Positions 1 through 13,034 are shown, numbered from the stretch's first letter. The stretch is DNA of 64,000 bases from Grifola frondosa (GCA_001683735.1 LUGG01000033.1:408037-472036); one strand, 5' to 3'. The notes: generated by a model from the sequence alone, not told the origin. Translations and numbers: made by a program.

Positions 1-2149
1 GAGCAGCGGCATCCCTCGGCGTAGACAGCGATTCGCTTTCAGACGTTGGTCGTGGACCAGGTGCTGCCGACGCGTCTCCCGTCATCGTGGACGTGGGAGC
101 AGCTAGACTTGACGCATGCTGAGGCTGAGCTACTGGCGCGCGTCCGATTTCCGCGGGAGTGGAAGACGTGGCGGCAGATGGAGGTACAGAACCTGATTGT
201 GGCGAAGGTTCTTGTGGGGGATGACCAGGCTGCTGCTGCGGTGGCACATTCACTAGTGCTTCTGGCACCCATGGCTGCCAGCCAGCAGGCCCATAGAATC
301 CGCGAAATATGGGGGAGGCTGCAACTGTTGCTGTGGAGGGGGATGAAGAGGAAGTTGGAATGGATAGAATACCCCGGCTGTGGTTCGCAGGCCAACCACC
401 ATTAGGCGCGTTGGGTTGAGGCACAGGACCCGGTGGAAGGAATTGCCCATGTGGAAATGGCGGAGCGGGTAGAGCCGGCTGCATGGTGATACCAAGGAGT
501 CGGCCTAGCCAGCCAAGCGGGCCTGCGACAGGCGCTTGCCCACCTTGAGCAGAAGTGGTGGAGCGCCCGGCCGTGGCAGCGGAGGACGAGCTCCAGGACG
601 ACCCTGCGCAGGGGCTTGGTTCTGCTGCTGATTTGTTTCCAACACGGTTCGGCGACTACGGGACGTGTATCAGATGCTACGATGCACAAGTATAGGCAAA
701 ATAGAACGCTAACCATGTCGGGCAACTCTGCTGGCGTTCTAGCCAACCGAAGGCACTGGAAATGGAAAATGTGGCCGCAAGGAAGTTTCTTGGGGCTCAT
801 GTTGGACCGTCTTGTGTGTTAGGCGCTTGGGTATCAGCCGCTGCTTTCATGATGATCGGCTATGCCAGCCTGTTGAGGATTGCGTGGGTGCATCTCCTCC
901 CGACAGATGATACACGTTCGATCAGACATCTCGGCTAACTCTGCCTCGGTAGCATCTGGATACCGACGATCCATATCGCGGGTAGCGTTATGGTATCGAA
1001 TGAGAGCACGCAGCCGTGTGATAAAGGAGCGTGCGGTGAGGTAGACATCTCGTATGATGTTGAGCGGTAAGCCGTAGAATGTGAGAATGATCATGAAGAA
1101 AGTTAGATATGTAGAGAGCTTGAGAAAATCTAGGTTTGCTGATCAATCGCTGGAGAGGAAGCGTTGAAGATATACCGTCGACGCACCTGTTACTAGCTCG
1201 ATGTAGAAAATATACATGCTTTTGTGCTCCCAAGGAGGAGCATTTTCACCACCACGGGCTCGAGCTCTACGCAGATCAAGTATGGAGAGGACATATCTGG
1301 CCATCGCGTTGAGCGCGCTAGCCATGAGAATACCATACTGGCAGCATGTGAGTGTACTATACGTCGTGGCGATCTATACAAACGGAGGGCTCACCTCACT
1401 TGCAAATAATACCATGCCTCCGACGCCATTGACCATGGTACTTTCTATAGCGAAAGCAAACATCACATATCAATCATCCACAACAGACCAAAGAGAGCGT
1501 TTATCCGGATATGGAATAGGGTGGGCGGTCCTGGGATGTTGTTTGATCCATCTTGACGACATCATGAGACGAAGCTGGTAAGAAAACCAGCAGAAATGTA
1601 GACGTACTGATTCCACACGGTCCGCCATTAACCAATGGAAACATTTGATGAATAACAGGAAGCCAAACATGAGGAGAAAAGGGACGTCGAATTCATCTCT
1701 GAAAATGGTAAATGCCAACAGAGACTCTGTGACAAACATCCACGTTTGATCGTAGAGCCTCTGACCAGAACGTAAGATCGAATTACGAACACTCGGAGAT
1801 AAGCACCCACCTCGACTTCTCGAGGTTGCAAAGGGCCGAAGAATAGACGCTGCATAACTCGTCCACAAAGTAGAGCACATAGAAAACCAAAGTTCGCTAA
1901 CAGCTGTATACGATAGGACGGCTTAGATTTAGACGACAATAAATCGTGTGTGGTGCTCACCAAGACACTCCTACTGCTCCTGGATAGATAGATAGCCACA
2001 GAGTAGAAGTTACTGTAGTTACGACAGGCATTTGCGACCGCGGCGATGACAGCAAAAGTGCTGAAGGCACAGTAGAGTAACACTCTGTTGGAGGTGACAG
2101 CAGCAGCGAAGGGTTGCATCCCCTGGCGGACAACGTCGTTGAGCGGCAT
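1..2149 (-). CDS. HRD1: Hrd1/synoviolin-type ER membrane RING-H2 E3 ubiquitin ligase, 3' end beyond window
   Basis: Hrd1 is the membrane E3 ligase of ER-associated degradation. The first exon (ATG at 2149) reads into the family signature NFYSVAIYLSRSSRSV. Spliced exons continue with LANFGFLCALLCGRV, then VTESLLAFTIFRDEF and FHWLMADRVES, a conserved polytopic membrane domain. Later come a WEHKSMYIFYIELV block, FYGLPLNIIRDVYLTARSF, and a RING-H2 split as CIICREEM (around 920) and LPCGHIFHFQCL (around 770), then RQQSCPTCRRTVLETNQ. The C-terminal part toward position 1 is Pro/Ser/Gln-rich, as is usual for this tail. Oddities: two in-frame stops lie in the RING loop (about 800-840) with no convincing splice donor, one base is out of register after the CLR residues, and the Pro-rich tail is in yet another frame. 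Either this copy is disrupted or the assembly has indels here. Family assignment is very secure; the exact 3' structure is not. Confidence 0.88.
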
Positions 2150-2936
2150 CAAGATGAGACCGTATGTGAATTGCCGAGGGACACGTTATGGCAATGGTCG
2201 TCGGAGAGGTCGTCGAGCACACGCTAGTGGCATTCACACTAGTTAGGACTCTAGCTGCAATCCTCATTTACGCGCCGAGCGCGACGTGGCGTGATGCGTG
2301 ACACGTCACTCGAGCGTCTAAGTGCCCCCGGCTTGCATAGACGGGCGCTTTTTTGCGAAAACATTATTCAAACTTCACGGCTGAAATATGCTATGGGCAC
2401 ATCCTCACCAGTTTTTACAGAGTATGCGCTAGTATGCGAGCATCTCGTATATTCCACTTTGCCACCTCGATTGTACCTTCGGCCGAATATTCCGCAAGGA
2501 TGGACTTGCTGCGGGCCTGCCACAGAGCGTACCAGTGGCAGCTGTGCCATGTTTGAGGTTCGTGTATCACTGCAAGCGACTATGAATGATGGCATCACAA
2601 TTTGCCTTACTACAGTGCCGAATTCTGGAGAGTTTCTTAGTGTGAATTTCTTGCGGCGTCTGTAGAAGCCAGACCGCCAATCAATGGGCGTCAAGAAGCA
2701 AAGCGCCTAATAACGAGCGCTAATCGCGAAACACTAGAACAAAAGAAGCGCCGACGGAGGAGGCGAAAGAAAAAAGAGCATGCACGCGGAGACGGAATTA
2801 TCATCATACGACGGAGGAGGAAGTCTTGATCCTTGTGCCGCTATCTCTTCCCATTCTTTTTCCGCGGTGACAGCCGAGCCCCGAACGACGCGCCCATGCA
2901 TCGCCTTCCCTCATACTTATAAGGCAGATTTACAAA
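2150..2936. promoter_or_regulatory. Divergent intergenic region between HRD1 and amidohydrolase
   Basis: This stretch of about 790 bp separates two divergently oriented genes, so it should carry both promoters. Open frames inside it show no family features, and I found no gene in it. A TATA-like CTTATAAGG lies near 2910, about 25 bp before the amidohydrolase ATG. Confidence 0.5.
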
Positions 2937-5698
2937 ATGTCCCCGTACTCCCTTCCGTTGCAAGATTTCTTACTCGACATGCCTCCGCTGGACGACCCTT
3001 CCAGTCTGCGCAAACGCCAGTCGTCCACAGAGAAATCCGATCCCAAGTTAAAGCTCTCAAGCGCTTCGCACGTTGGTTCCTCCGCGTCTCAAAAGTCCCA
3101 TGGCAATCTTGCTGGCTACATAGTAGCTTCGTTGGCCCTTGCATTGATCTTCCTCTATCTTCCCTTCCGATCACCTCGATCTCTCTCTGATAGTTACGCA
3201 CTTTGCTCACCGAAAGGCGCATACATCTGGACAGTAGATGATGCTAATCCGACTGTGCAATGCCTCGTGGTGCGTGGCTCGCGATTTGTGGATGCAGGAT
3301 CTTTCGGTATGTCCATCGTGTTCATAAGTTTGGAATACTGACGACATTTATGGGCTTATCAGACGAAGTGAAAGCTCGATGGGCTGCTGAGCAAACCCAA
3401 GAGAACGGCTCTTCGGTGTCAGAACTACAAGTTCGTTACATCCGACCCGGCCAGATTGTCGTTCCGGGATTGAGCGGTAAGGCGCCATTCTCGAGATTTG
3501 AACGTCAAATCTGCACCATCAAAGTTTCCTGATCGTCGTGCAGACTCCCACGTACATGTCCTTGAATACGGAGCTACGAAACAGATGCCTCTTGAAGGCA
3601 CCAAGTCCATCCAACGTGCGTCGGGATCTTGAGAGATGTGTTCTTGTCTCACACTGGAACAGAAACCGTATTGCGTGTAAAGGATTACATTCTCTCTGAT
3701 CCAGATATTCGCGACGACAAATCCAAGTTCGTTGAGGGCTGGGGCTGGGATCACACTAAATGGCTTCTCGAGGAGTGGCCGAATTATGTATGTCCCACGC
3801 AGCGGTTCTCTTGTTCGTCCTATGCCAAAACATGCTCTTGCTATGCAGGAGGAACTCGAAGAAGATCCTGTTGTCGCTGGCCGTCCGATCGTGCTCCAAA
3901 GCAAAGATGGCCATGCTCTTTGGGTCTCGTTAAAAATCATAGAGTCCATCTCCCCTTTACCTGGTGAAGTCGAAGGTGGCGTGATCGTTCGTGACGCTTC
4001 TGGCAAGCCGACAGGTGAGTTGAAACATCCGTGGATACGTCCACTTTTCTCACGTTATAACGACGTAGGCGTGTTCTTGGATAACGCACAAGACTTGATT
4101 ATACGTCCTCAACCTACCCATAAAACGCTTGAGAAACGTTTTGCTTCAACTGTCCAGGACGCGCATGCTCGTGGACTGACAGCTGTTCACGATGCTGGAT
4201 TTAATCCCATCTCCCTTGCATTCTTCAGAAAGTGAGTAATTCAATATCATCAGTATAAAAAGCGATTTTGATATCTTTATAGGCAAGCTGAGGAAGACAA
4301 ATTGCCTGTGAGTTAAACCTGAATATGACGATCAACAGCGCGATACAAATTCTTGTCTTTCATAGATTCGTATTTATGGGATGCAATATTTCGACGAAAC
4401 AGCTGATTATTGGGGAGACAGCTTATCCAAAACCATTAATGCTGGCGATGATCGACTCAGTGTGCGCAGCGTCAAGATTTTCGCAGATGGCACGTCTTGA
4501 CATGATGGCAGTGCAACCTGTGCTCTAACCACTGCATACTTCTCAGGTGCTTTGAGGTCCGGTGGAGCAGCAGTAATGTCTTCCCTTCGGGCAGCCTCCC
4601 GTCGTTAAATTTTCCGTTCATAGCTCTATGAACCATACACGGATAACCCGGAGACAAGGGGATTCATGCGGATAGCACCCGAGACACTTAATATCGTGAT
4701 CCCGAAGTTCATGAAGGACGGCTGGCAAGTGGTGAGTGTCTGCATCTATCACCGGTACTACTATGTCCCGAACCTCCGGACCTATTGCAGAATGTTCACG
4801 CTATCGGCGACCGCGCAAATGGTGTTGTGCTCGATGCGTTTGAGGCTGCGTTGAAGGAAGCTAATGTGACAGCGCTCCGGCCCCGTCTTGAGCATGCCCA
4901 GATCCTAGCGAAGGCTGATATGGCGCGGTTTGGGGACCTCGGCGGTGAGTTTTTTTTTGCTGCCGTTGTTTTAGCCGCTCTCATACGATCTGCGCGCACA
5001 TCGCTCAGTCATTGCCAGCGTCCAACCTACCCATGCGTGAGTAGTCAGCACTGATGTCTTGGTTGTTCGCTGATGCATCATGCCCTGGCCCATAGGGTTA
5101 GTGATATGTGGTTCGCCGAGGACCGCTTGGTATGCCGCTCACATGCCGCTGCACCATGCATCATTTATGCTAAGCCACAATTGCAGGGGCCGGAGCGCGT
5201 AAAAGGGCTATACGCCTTTCGCAGTATCATTGACCATGGCGCTCGTATCACCCTGGGCTCGGACTTTCCAGTCGAGGACATGAACCCGCTTGCGGGCTTC
5301 TACGCCGCCATTACACGCTTGTCGCCCAGCCGGCAAGTCACCGCATGGGCCCGGTGGCTGGTGAGTGAACGCATTGTCTTTATTCGCTACCACATCCTCT
5401 CACACGTCTATCGTTTCAGGTTCCCGGAACAGAGGATGACACGCGAGGAGGCATTGAAAGGTGTGTTTCACACCTGCTCCGTGTGGAACGTTTCCCGATG
5501 AACCGGTTGGCAGGCATGACGCTCGATCCTGCATACGCCTCGTTCACAGAGGACAAGCTCGGCTCGATTGTGCCTGGAAAGCGCGCAGACTACGTCGTCC
5601 TATCGCAGGACATCATGTCGGTGCCTGTCAGGGCCGTGCTCGATACGAAGGTCGTTGCGACTGTGATGGATGGCAAGCCAGTATATGGAAAGATATAG
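2937..5698 (+). CDS. YtcJ-like amidohydrolase (amidohydrolase 3 family) with N-terminal membrane anchor
   Basis: Metal-dependent hydrolase of the amidohydrolase superfamily. ATG 2937 opens a Ser/Lys-rich cytosolic tail, then one hydrophobic segment (about residues 58-78, around [17 protein letters not shown]). That suggests a membrane-anchored enzyme with the catalytic domain across the membrane. Ten or more exons assemble the fold: VVPGLSG then [10 protein letters not shown] (first metal-ligand HxH), [39 protein letters not shown] (His ligand), [23 protein letters not shown] (catalytic Asp), and C-terminal [10 protein letters not shown] with [10 protein letters not shown]. The substrate cannot be inferred. 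Oddities: the intron at about 4487-4546 seems to be GC-AG, and one extra base near 5325 (after LSPS) puts the next residues ([11 protein letters not shown]) out of frame. Downstream exons are back in the expected frame. Confidence 0.85.
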
Positions 5699-6173
5699 CG
5701 AAACTGTGTTTGAGGACATTCTGTGTATTTCTCATGTATCTTGTGAAGACTGAAGCTTTCCTCATCTCTAACTTTGTGTTCTGGCGGTCGTGTTGGGTCT
5801 GGGTCACGCATAGCGAACTGTTGCAGGAAAACCTTTTGACAAGTGCTGTGATTTCGATTTAGCATATTTGTGGTCATCATCCACTCTCCAGCTGTGGATG
5901 AAATACTCTCCATATACTTGCAAGTAAATAAAAGCTGTTGTATTTTCCTTATTCGTGCTTGTAGTTTGAAAAATACCTGTCGAGGACTCATTTCATTTTT
6001 CAAACAAAAGTAGAAAGCGCTGACGCGGCCACGTGCTTTGACGACGCGTTGCGTCACGCGTCTGATGCTCGACGCTTGCGAGTCGTCACACCTTCCCAAG
6101 TCTCTTCCTCAACGAAACTCGAAAGCGCCTCAGTCTAGATATCGTGCTTTCTCATCGCTCGACGAAATCAATA
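5699..6173 (+). other. Intergenic: 3' UTR of amidohydrolase and 5' region of RDH54
   Basis: No gene seen. It lies between two tandem plus-strand genes and should hold the terminator of the first and promoter of the second. AATAAAAGC near 5925 could act as a polyadenylation signal. Confidence 0.4.
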
Positions 6174-9100
6174 ATGCCAGCATTTCAAGCTCTATCATCC
6201 CATGGTGGACAGAAGCGCAAATCGGACCAGCATGATCCGAATTTCGCGGCGCGTAAGAGGCAAGCTGTAGATGGCGATGCAGATTCGAATAGATGCAGCA
6301 TGGAAGGGGAGCAATACTGGATGGTACAATGGTAAGCAACATTCTTATGTATACGGATATGTTACTGACCTTTCTGAATGAAGGCGAAATCCCCAATACA
6401 GGAAGCACAAGACATGGGACGGCGACGCTGTGCTGGTTGTGAGCGGCAACAAGTGCACCCTATATGAAACTGATAGTAGAATGTATGTTTGCTTCCGCTT
6501 ACTTCTGCTCGCTGGGTTTACGCATGCATATAATAGGCTTACGAGTGGCAAGCCTCAAGGTATCGAGCATGTCCATAAGATTGTAGAAGGAGCAACTTCA
6601 CGGTGGGTGGAAAGGAAATAGAGTAGACCGTCTAGTTTCCCGACAAGACTTTCTATCGGGAGCTTGCTTCGGACGTGGTGGCCTGGCTGCGCAGACACTG
6701 GACATTTCCGGGTCGAGCGCAGCCAAACAATTCGTTCCCCTCAAGCCGAAAGTAATGAACACGTTCAAAACGCCGAGCAGGGCTCTTGAAACTGATAAGA
6801 AAGGTGTCCAACTGGAACCCGTTAATCTCATCTCCGAGTCTCCCGACAAGCCCTCCTCGAAGGCAAACATGCAGGACTCGTTCTGGATGGCGAATTGGTG
6901 AGTAGAACACTCTTCATTCGATGTGAGGTTTAAAATGGTTTACTCGCATATATAGGCGCAAACCCCAGCAAAAGAAGCACAAGACATGGGATGGCGATGC
7001 CTTCGTGATTCATCGGAGTGACAAGCTTATGCTCATATCAGAATCCGGTGTAATGTAAATCTACCGGTTATCCTAAGCCATTCTCCAAACTCATCTCATT
7101 ATAATACAGAGTAGGAACGAAGAAGTGGGATGGCCTTCCATTATACAGCGGCTATAAGATCTTCATTAGCGGCAGAGAGGTGGAGCTCGATTCTCAGATA
7201 TCTGAATCAGAAGTTCCAACAATCACGGGCACGTCTGCTGAACCGGAAGTAGACCCGGAGTTCGGGAGCCCTCCCCCCTCTCAGATGACATCGTCTTTCT
7301 TGTTGCAGACCCGTCGGGATAGCGCTGCTTTGGACAGCCCCAGTTTGAGGGAAAACTCCAGCTCAGCCGTGAACTCTCCGGCATCCGTGACCAAGCCCAT
7401 ATCAACTTCTACCTTCTACGGGAAGCCTCCTCCTCCCAAGAAACCCAAGGGTCCGCTGTATGTACATCGTTCGTGTTCATTGGAAGTGAAAATTCTGACA
7501 ACGAGGATATTTTAGGCACGATCCGAATACCCTCGATGCGGTTGTCATGAAAGCTCCTACGAAGGAACATATGATTAGATTCAACAAGAAGTGTGATATT
7601 TGACTGGTCTCTGTGGCCTGATGCTCATTTCACAACAGGGATTTAACAGTCGTTCCGGTAGTTATTGACCCCGTTCTCGCTCGACACCTTCGTCCTCATC
7701 AGATAGAAGGTGACACAAAGCATCCTTGCATCATGATCACATACTGACATTTTTTTCAGGTGTGAAGTTCATGTATGAATGCGTCATGGGTCTTAGAAAG
7801 CACGAGGGGCAAGGGTGTATCTTGGCGGATGAGATGTAAGTGTTGCCCTGTTCGACACGTTCGCTCAGTTCATGCTGTGTTTTCAGGGGAATGGGAAAGA
7901 CATTGCAGGTATGCATACCTATGAACGGTGCTGACTGCCGCTCTTACCTGTGATTGTCTCGTAGACTATCTCACTCGTCTGGACGTTGCTCAGTACGTGA
8001 CCGACCTTCCCACTTGTGTAGGTCCTTAACGGTTCTTTCTCTTGCAGAGCAAAACCCGTACACTGGAATAGGACCTGTTGTTGGCAAGGTGCTCATTGTT
8101 TGCCCTGTTTCCCTGATCAACGTGAGCATGACTTTGACGTCCAAAATACATGAATTTGATCATATGTCTACAACTTAGAATTGGAAAAGTGAATTCCACA
8201 AGTGGTATGTGAACTATTCTACCCTTCTTGCACGATTTTTGAACTCCCTCAGGCTTGGCAAAGATCGTGTCGGTATTTTTGTTGGAGACAAGGACAAAGC
8301 TGTGATCAAGCAGTTCCTTAACTCGTCAGTATCGCTTGGCAGATGAATGTATAGAAGCACCGCTAACCTTCGGTGTAGACGAATTCACCAAGTGCTTATA
8401 ATTGGTTACGAACGGCTGCGAACAGTTATGTCCGTGACGACTGTCTCCTATCTTACGCTTCGGACACTGATGCCACCCTCCTTCATAGTTCCGAATTGGC
8501 GTATTGCAGGTAAGCATCATGATGTTTGTTTAATCCGAGCTGACAGTAAGACCGTGACGCGCTAGTCCTCCGATTGGCTTGATCATTTGTGACGAAGGTA
8601 GTTTGATACTCTCTGGTTAACAGTTATTCTTGTTGATATCGAAAGTGTAGGTCACAGGTTGAAGTCAGCCAACAACAAGACTTCCACCATGTTTGAAGCG
8701 CTCAGGACCCCAAGAAGAATAATTCTGTCAGGAACGCCAATTCAGAATGAGCTAAGCGAGTTTCATGCGATGGTATGCCTGGGTGGATATGAACAACAAA
8801 TTATTGCTTATTGCTTCTCAGGCCGACTTCTGCAACCCTGGTTTGCTTGGTATGTGGCGCGGATCTTTATGGAGCGACTCTGTAGCTTATGTGAACCAGA
8901 CGACTACAGTACCTTCCGCAAAGTTTACGAAACGCCGATCTTGAAAAGTCGCGCCCCAGGTTGTACAGCGAAGGAGGCTGAGCTGGGCATAGCGCGATCC
9001 AATCAGGTTTGCCATTTCCCTCTTTGTAGCATTCTCTTAACAAATTTGGCAATCGTAGCTCACAACAATTTCGCGAAGCTTTGTGCTTCGGAGAGAAGCA

Positions 9101-11125
9101 GGCATCCTGAAGAAGTATCTGCCCCCCAAACGTAAGCATCGTGGTTAGGAACAAAGGAACTTTTATACCTGATATCGACTTTTTGCAGATGAATATGTGG
9201 TCTTCGTAACTCCGACAAAGCTACAGCTCTCTATATTCAACAAGATCTTGTCCGCTGACAAGCTTGACAATCTTGTCAGGGATTCGACTGCAGAATCGCT
9301 TGCGCTGATCAACATTTTGACCAAGATTAGCAACAGCCCCATCCTCTTGAAAGCAACGGCGGACCAGGCGAAACTCAAAGCCAATAAGACTGGCGATGTA
9401 GTTAAACGGAATGCGATCCAAGAAGCTCTGACGTTGCTGCCTGAACGAGCGAAGGTTGAGGATGTGTCCTTAAGCGGTGAGGCTAGTCGCTCTAGATCGC
9501 ATTCAGCACACTGAATGTGCCCTGTAGGTAAATTGGCGGCCCTCGCGAACCTCCTCCGGGCTCTCTTCAAGGTTAGTACTTCTCGCCGTGTGTATTTGTC
9601 CCCAGATCATTTTATAATTCAAACAGCACACGGATGAGAAATGTATTATCGTATCGCACTACACCTCAACGCTGAACATCATCGAGGCCTTCTGCAAGAA
9701 GAAATCATACACATACCATCGCTTGGACGGGTAAGTTATCCTCACTAATCATGATGCACGGACACCAACTGCTACTGCGTCGCAGACAAACCGCCACCTC
9801 CAAGCGGCAGGAATATGTGAACGATTTCAACAAATCTTCGCAATCGAAGAGATGTGCGTTGTCTGACGTCTCTCTGTCCGCCATTCATTCCTAATGATGC
9901 CAATAGTCATATTTCTACTCAGCTCGAAAGCGGGCGGTGTCGGTCTCAATCTCATCGGCGCATCGAGGTTGTGCTTGATTGATTCGGATTGGAATCCAAG
10001 GTCAGGGTGATCGTTGTTGTTGATAAACCATTCTGACGGTTGGTATTAGTCACGACTTGCAATCCATGGCTCGTATTCATCGGTAGGGAATGGTCCTTCC
10101 ACCTATGCTTATAAGAATCTTACCTCCATTATCATCACAGTGATGGCCAAAACGTCCTGTATTCATTTATCGTTTCCTTACTACGGGCACCATCGACGGT
10201 ATGTTTCATACATCATCATTTGGAAGACATTAGCGGACTTTGCCGCAGAGAAGATATATCAGCGCCAGGTTACGAAGATCGGCCTTAGTGATTGTAAGCT
10301 TCACAATGTCTAATTTATAGTCCGGACTTACTCACGAATCCGGCAGCACTGATGGGCAATGTACGATCTTTTTGTTCTCATCCAATTTCTGTTCCTGATC
10401 TCCCTTCGCAGGGAACTTCGGATTCAAAATCTGATTCGTTCACACGCAAGGATGTATGTTGCTCGTTACATATTACTCTTGAAAGGAGAGGAGCTGAACA
10501 GATGTCCGCAGCTCCGAGATATCTTCACTATCCATCCTGAGACATCATGTCACACGCACGACCTGCTGGAATGTCCCTGTGAAGCTTCCGCCAATGCGGA
10601 AAGTGCAGATGGATTTGACACATCCAAGACCGTGGTCAGAGCGAAAGACGAAGATAGCGACGAAGAAGCTGAAGAGGAGAAGCCAAAGGGCTTCGTCGTG
10701 GCATCTCAGGTGACATCCGAGGTTATAGAGAAAGCAGACCGAGCGGTGAGTCATTCGCGCGGATCTATAATGAGCCGCACACTCACTCGTTACGACCGTG
10801 GATTGTATAGTATATGAAACAGAAGAAGGCACAGCTGGCGGCACTGGGCGAGTGGAAGCACATCAACTGCCTTAAGCCTGGTGCGGCGGACGTCGTGCAC
10901 GACGCAATCTTGAGCCATCTCATATACACCCCCGAGGCCAAGACGAAGAAAGACGTGCCTGCGGGGCCGCGTTCGCTTGTGGATGCGTTAGATGACCTAG
11001 AGAACTTGTTTGCTCCGGCGTTGACGCGGAATGACGTTCCTGGCGGGTCGGTGTCGTTCCTCTTTGAACGGGGCTCCAATACTCCTTCGGACGGCGGCGA
11101 TGAAAATGGCGCTGACGAGGATTAG
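6174..11125 (+). CDS. RDH54: Rdh54/Rad54B-type Swi2/Snf2 DNA-dependent ATPase (homologous recombination)
   Basis: Swi2/Snf2 translocase that works with Rad51/Dmc1 in homologous recombination and meiosis. ATG 6174 ([18 protein letters not shown]) starts a basic N-terminus holding two copies of a KHKTWDGDA motif (near 6405 and 6980), the N-terminal repeat typical of Rdh54/Rad54B. The helicase core follows in order: [30 protein letters not shown] (Walker A, near 7830-7905); [23 protein letters not shown] (DEGH Walker B, near 8590-8665); [11 protein letters not shown] (motif III); [16 protein letters not shown] (motif V, near 9930); ARIHRDGQ (motif VI, near 10070). An acidic linker and a C-terminal [10 protein letters not shown] region end at 11125. 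There are about 20 short introns. No disruption seen apart from one uncertain splice pattern near 8440-8570. Confidence 0.9.
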
Positions 11126-11442
11126 AGACTGTTTCCTCACGAACGATTCCTGAGCATGCGCTTTATGCCACTGATCCTTACTGACAGTGCGGACTACTCG
11201 ATACTTCGCTGTCATAACCACGACCATAGATCAATACATACTTCGAGGTTGAATCACATCTGGTAATTATCATCGTAAAGTGCTTAGCATTAATTACGTC
11301 TGCTCCGAGAGCGCATATGAACGGCATTCGACGCAGTCGGAATATATGATACAAAGATAGATAATACAGCGAAGACTACTCATACATAATTCGCAAGTGC
11401 ATGACCGTCACAACAGATCCAAAACGCCATCATAGGAGATAA
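11126..11442. other. Convergent intergenic spacer
   Basis: The RDH54 and con-6 3' ends converge here. No gene, repeat or RNA recognised. Confidence 0.4.
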
Positions 11443-12057
11443 TCACATAACGCCACTCTGGTTGAGGAATTCCATGGCGTGTTGCTTCGCAGCATCGGAA
11501 ACACGAGGATCTACAATGATAGCCCGTCAGAGCTGGAGACTGCGAAGCTAAATGTAGCATACTGTGTAGGGCAGCTTTGTACCCCGCAATGACACGTCTG
11601 TGATGCTCGTCCTCAGACATGTTGGGTGCACGCTCGACAGTGTAGCCAGCGGCCTCAAGGACCTCACGGGCGTGGCGTTTCGCCTCTTCGGACGCATGCT
11701 CATCTGTGCGTGTGGATGAGATGAGGTTTAATGGGAGGAATACGCGGCAACAGAGGCGTACTGTGAAGAGTAGCTTTGTAGCCACCGAGGACACGATTGC
11801 TTTCGGGTCCGGGCTGAGGGAGGGTGGCAGGGTTCATATGCTCGAGCTTGCCAGCAGCACGCTCCTTGGCAGCATCCGACGTTCTGGCTATAGACAAAAG
11901 TTAGGTGAATGGGATGAATCACAGGGGGAATTCACTCACGATTAGTGATGGTAGCTTTGAGACCAGCGGCTACGCGGTCAGGGTCTTTCTCTGTAGGAAC
12001 CATGTGAGCGCGTTGCTTGATGATGAAAAGAAAGAACGCACCTCCGTAAGATGCCAT
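11443..12057 (-). CDS. Con-6 family conidiation/stress protein
   Basis: Small hydrophilic protein with repeated con-6 motifs, a family first described from conidiating Neurospora and widespread in fungi; molecular role unclear. The chosen ATG (12057) gives MASYGE then KDPDRVAAGLKATITN after a 49-nt intron. Further exons give PRTSDAAKERAAGKLEHM, RVLGGYKATLHN, DEHASEEAKRHAREVLE, RRVIAGYKAALHN and finally PRVSDAAKQHAMEFLNQSGV before the stop. The repeat unit (GYKAT-L-N-P-x-V/T-S-x-A-A-K) occurs about three times. Introns sit inside each repeat, after the Asn codon, which suggests the gene grew by duplication of an exon-intron unit. Confidence 0.85.
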
Positions 12058-12744
12058 GGTGCACTTGTCGTGATATGAGCGGGTGTGTGAAGGAAGTGGT
12101 TTAAAGGAGAGATTGGTTGCAGCTTGGATCCGGAGGTCGACACCCCTATAACATGTCTGGGCGAGTCTACAGAATGCGTAAACAGAGGCCCACAAGTGAA
12201 GAGAAATGACGTACCCGTTGCGGGGTACATTGACGTCACGGCGCCCTGTTCGCCAAGCCGATGTCGGGAAGGAGCGTCGCCAGGCTCTGTACTCTGCTCG
12301 CTGCGCTGACTTATGACTCTCAGGCTGCGTAACGAGTTCGTAGCATGGAACCCTTCAAGTCTTTCTGGCACAATTAGTGCTTTATAACCGACGACATCAA
12401 AGCCTCTGTGCGGTGTCGCAATTCGAGCCGAATACAGAGTTATAGTCCTCGGACTGAGAGCGCCGGTGGGGTCTCCACATCTATAAATCGCAGTTAGAAA
12501 TCAATCGAAATAATTATGAATCCACCGTTACACGTCGAAAGACCACACCAAAAGCGTTTCTGCCTTATAAAGACTCAGATGACGGTAGGATATTCCGACT
12601 TTCAGCTTTGCGCGCGCATCTCGTAGCTATCTGTGCGGGTAGCAATGTAGCAATGGTTCGTATGTTCATAGTCGAGTAACAAAGCTACAGAGCAATGAGA
12701 CCCCATCTCCGGTAATGGCAGAAGAACATACAACGTATTGAACT
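12058..12744. other. Intergenic: con-6 promoter and flank
   Basis: No open frame with coding character. The con-6 promoter should lie at the left end (TTTAAAGG near 12100 is TATA-like). Nothing else recognised. Confidence 0.35.
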
Positions 12745-13034
12745 TCAACACCCTTGCAAGCCGTGCAATACATCCTCCAACTTGCTCCTAACCTCTTCTA
12801 CCCGCGCACCCTGCTTCTCTACCTCTCCCCGATTCTGCAATTTGAGTACGGTTCGTGCCTCCTTTGCGAACACGTATGATCGCTGCACAGACTCGTCCAC
12901 CTCATTCAAGGGCGTGGTCTCCTCGGGGGGGCAGTCGGACGAGGAAGGATGGAAGATATATCGAAATCAGTTGCACGGAGGAGCGCAAGGTCGCGCAAAG
13001 TATCACTGAGGGGAAGGGGATTGGTTTTGGACAT
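12745..13034 (-). CDS. Small hypothetical coiled-coil protein with apparent homopolymer frameshift
   Basis: Not recognised. From ATG 13034 the minus strand reads MSKTNPLPLSDTLRDLALLR and continues through DISSILPRPTAPP. At a run of seven C (plus-strand G7, about 12926-12932) the continuation shifts one base: EETTPLNEVDESVQRSYVFA, then a Glu/Lys/Leu-rich helix ending KLEDVLHGLQGC and a stop. One more C in the run would join both parts into one protein of about 96 residues with a C-terminal coiled coil. The two halves read well as one protein, so a sequencing or assembly homopolymer error is the simplest view. Upstream exons cannot be excluded. Confidence 0.5.

Noticed and set aside
2368..2694. 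108-codon minus-strand ORF upstream of the amidohydrolase
   Set aside because: Alternative frames are equally open and the composition is not coding-like; treated as intergenic.
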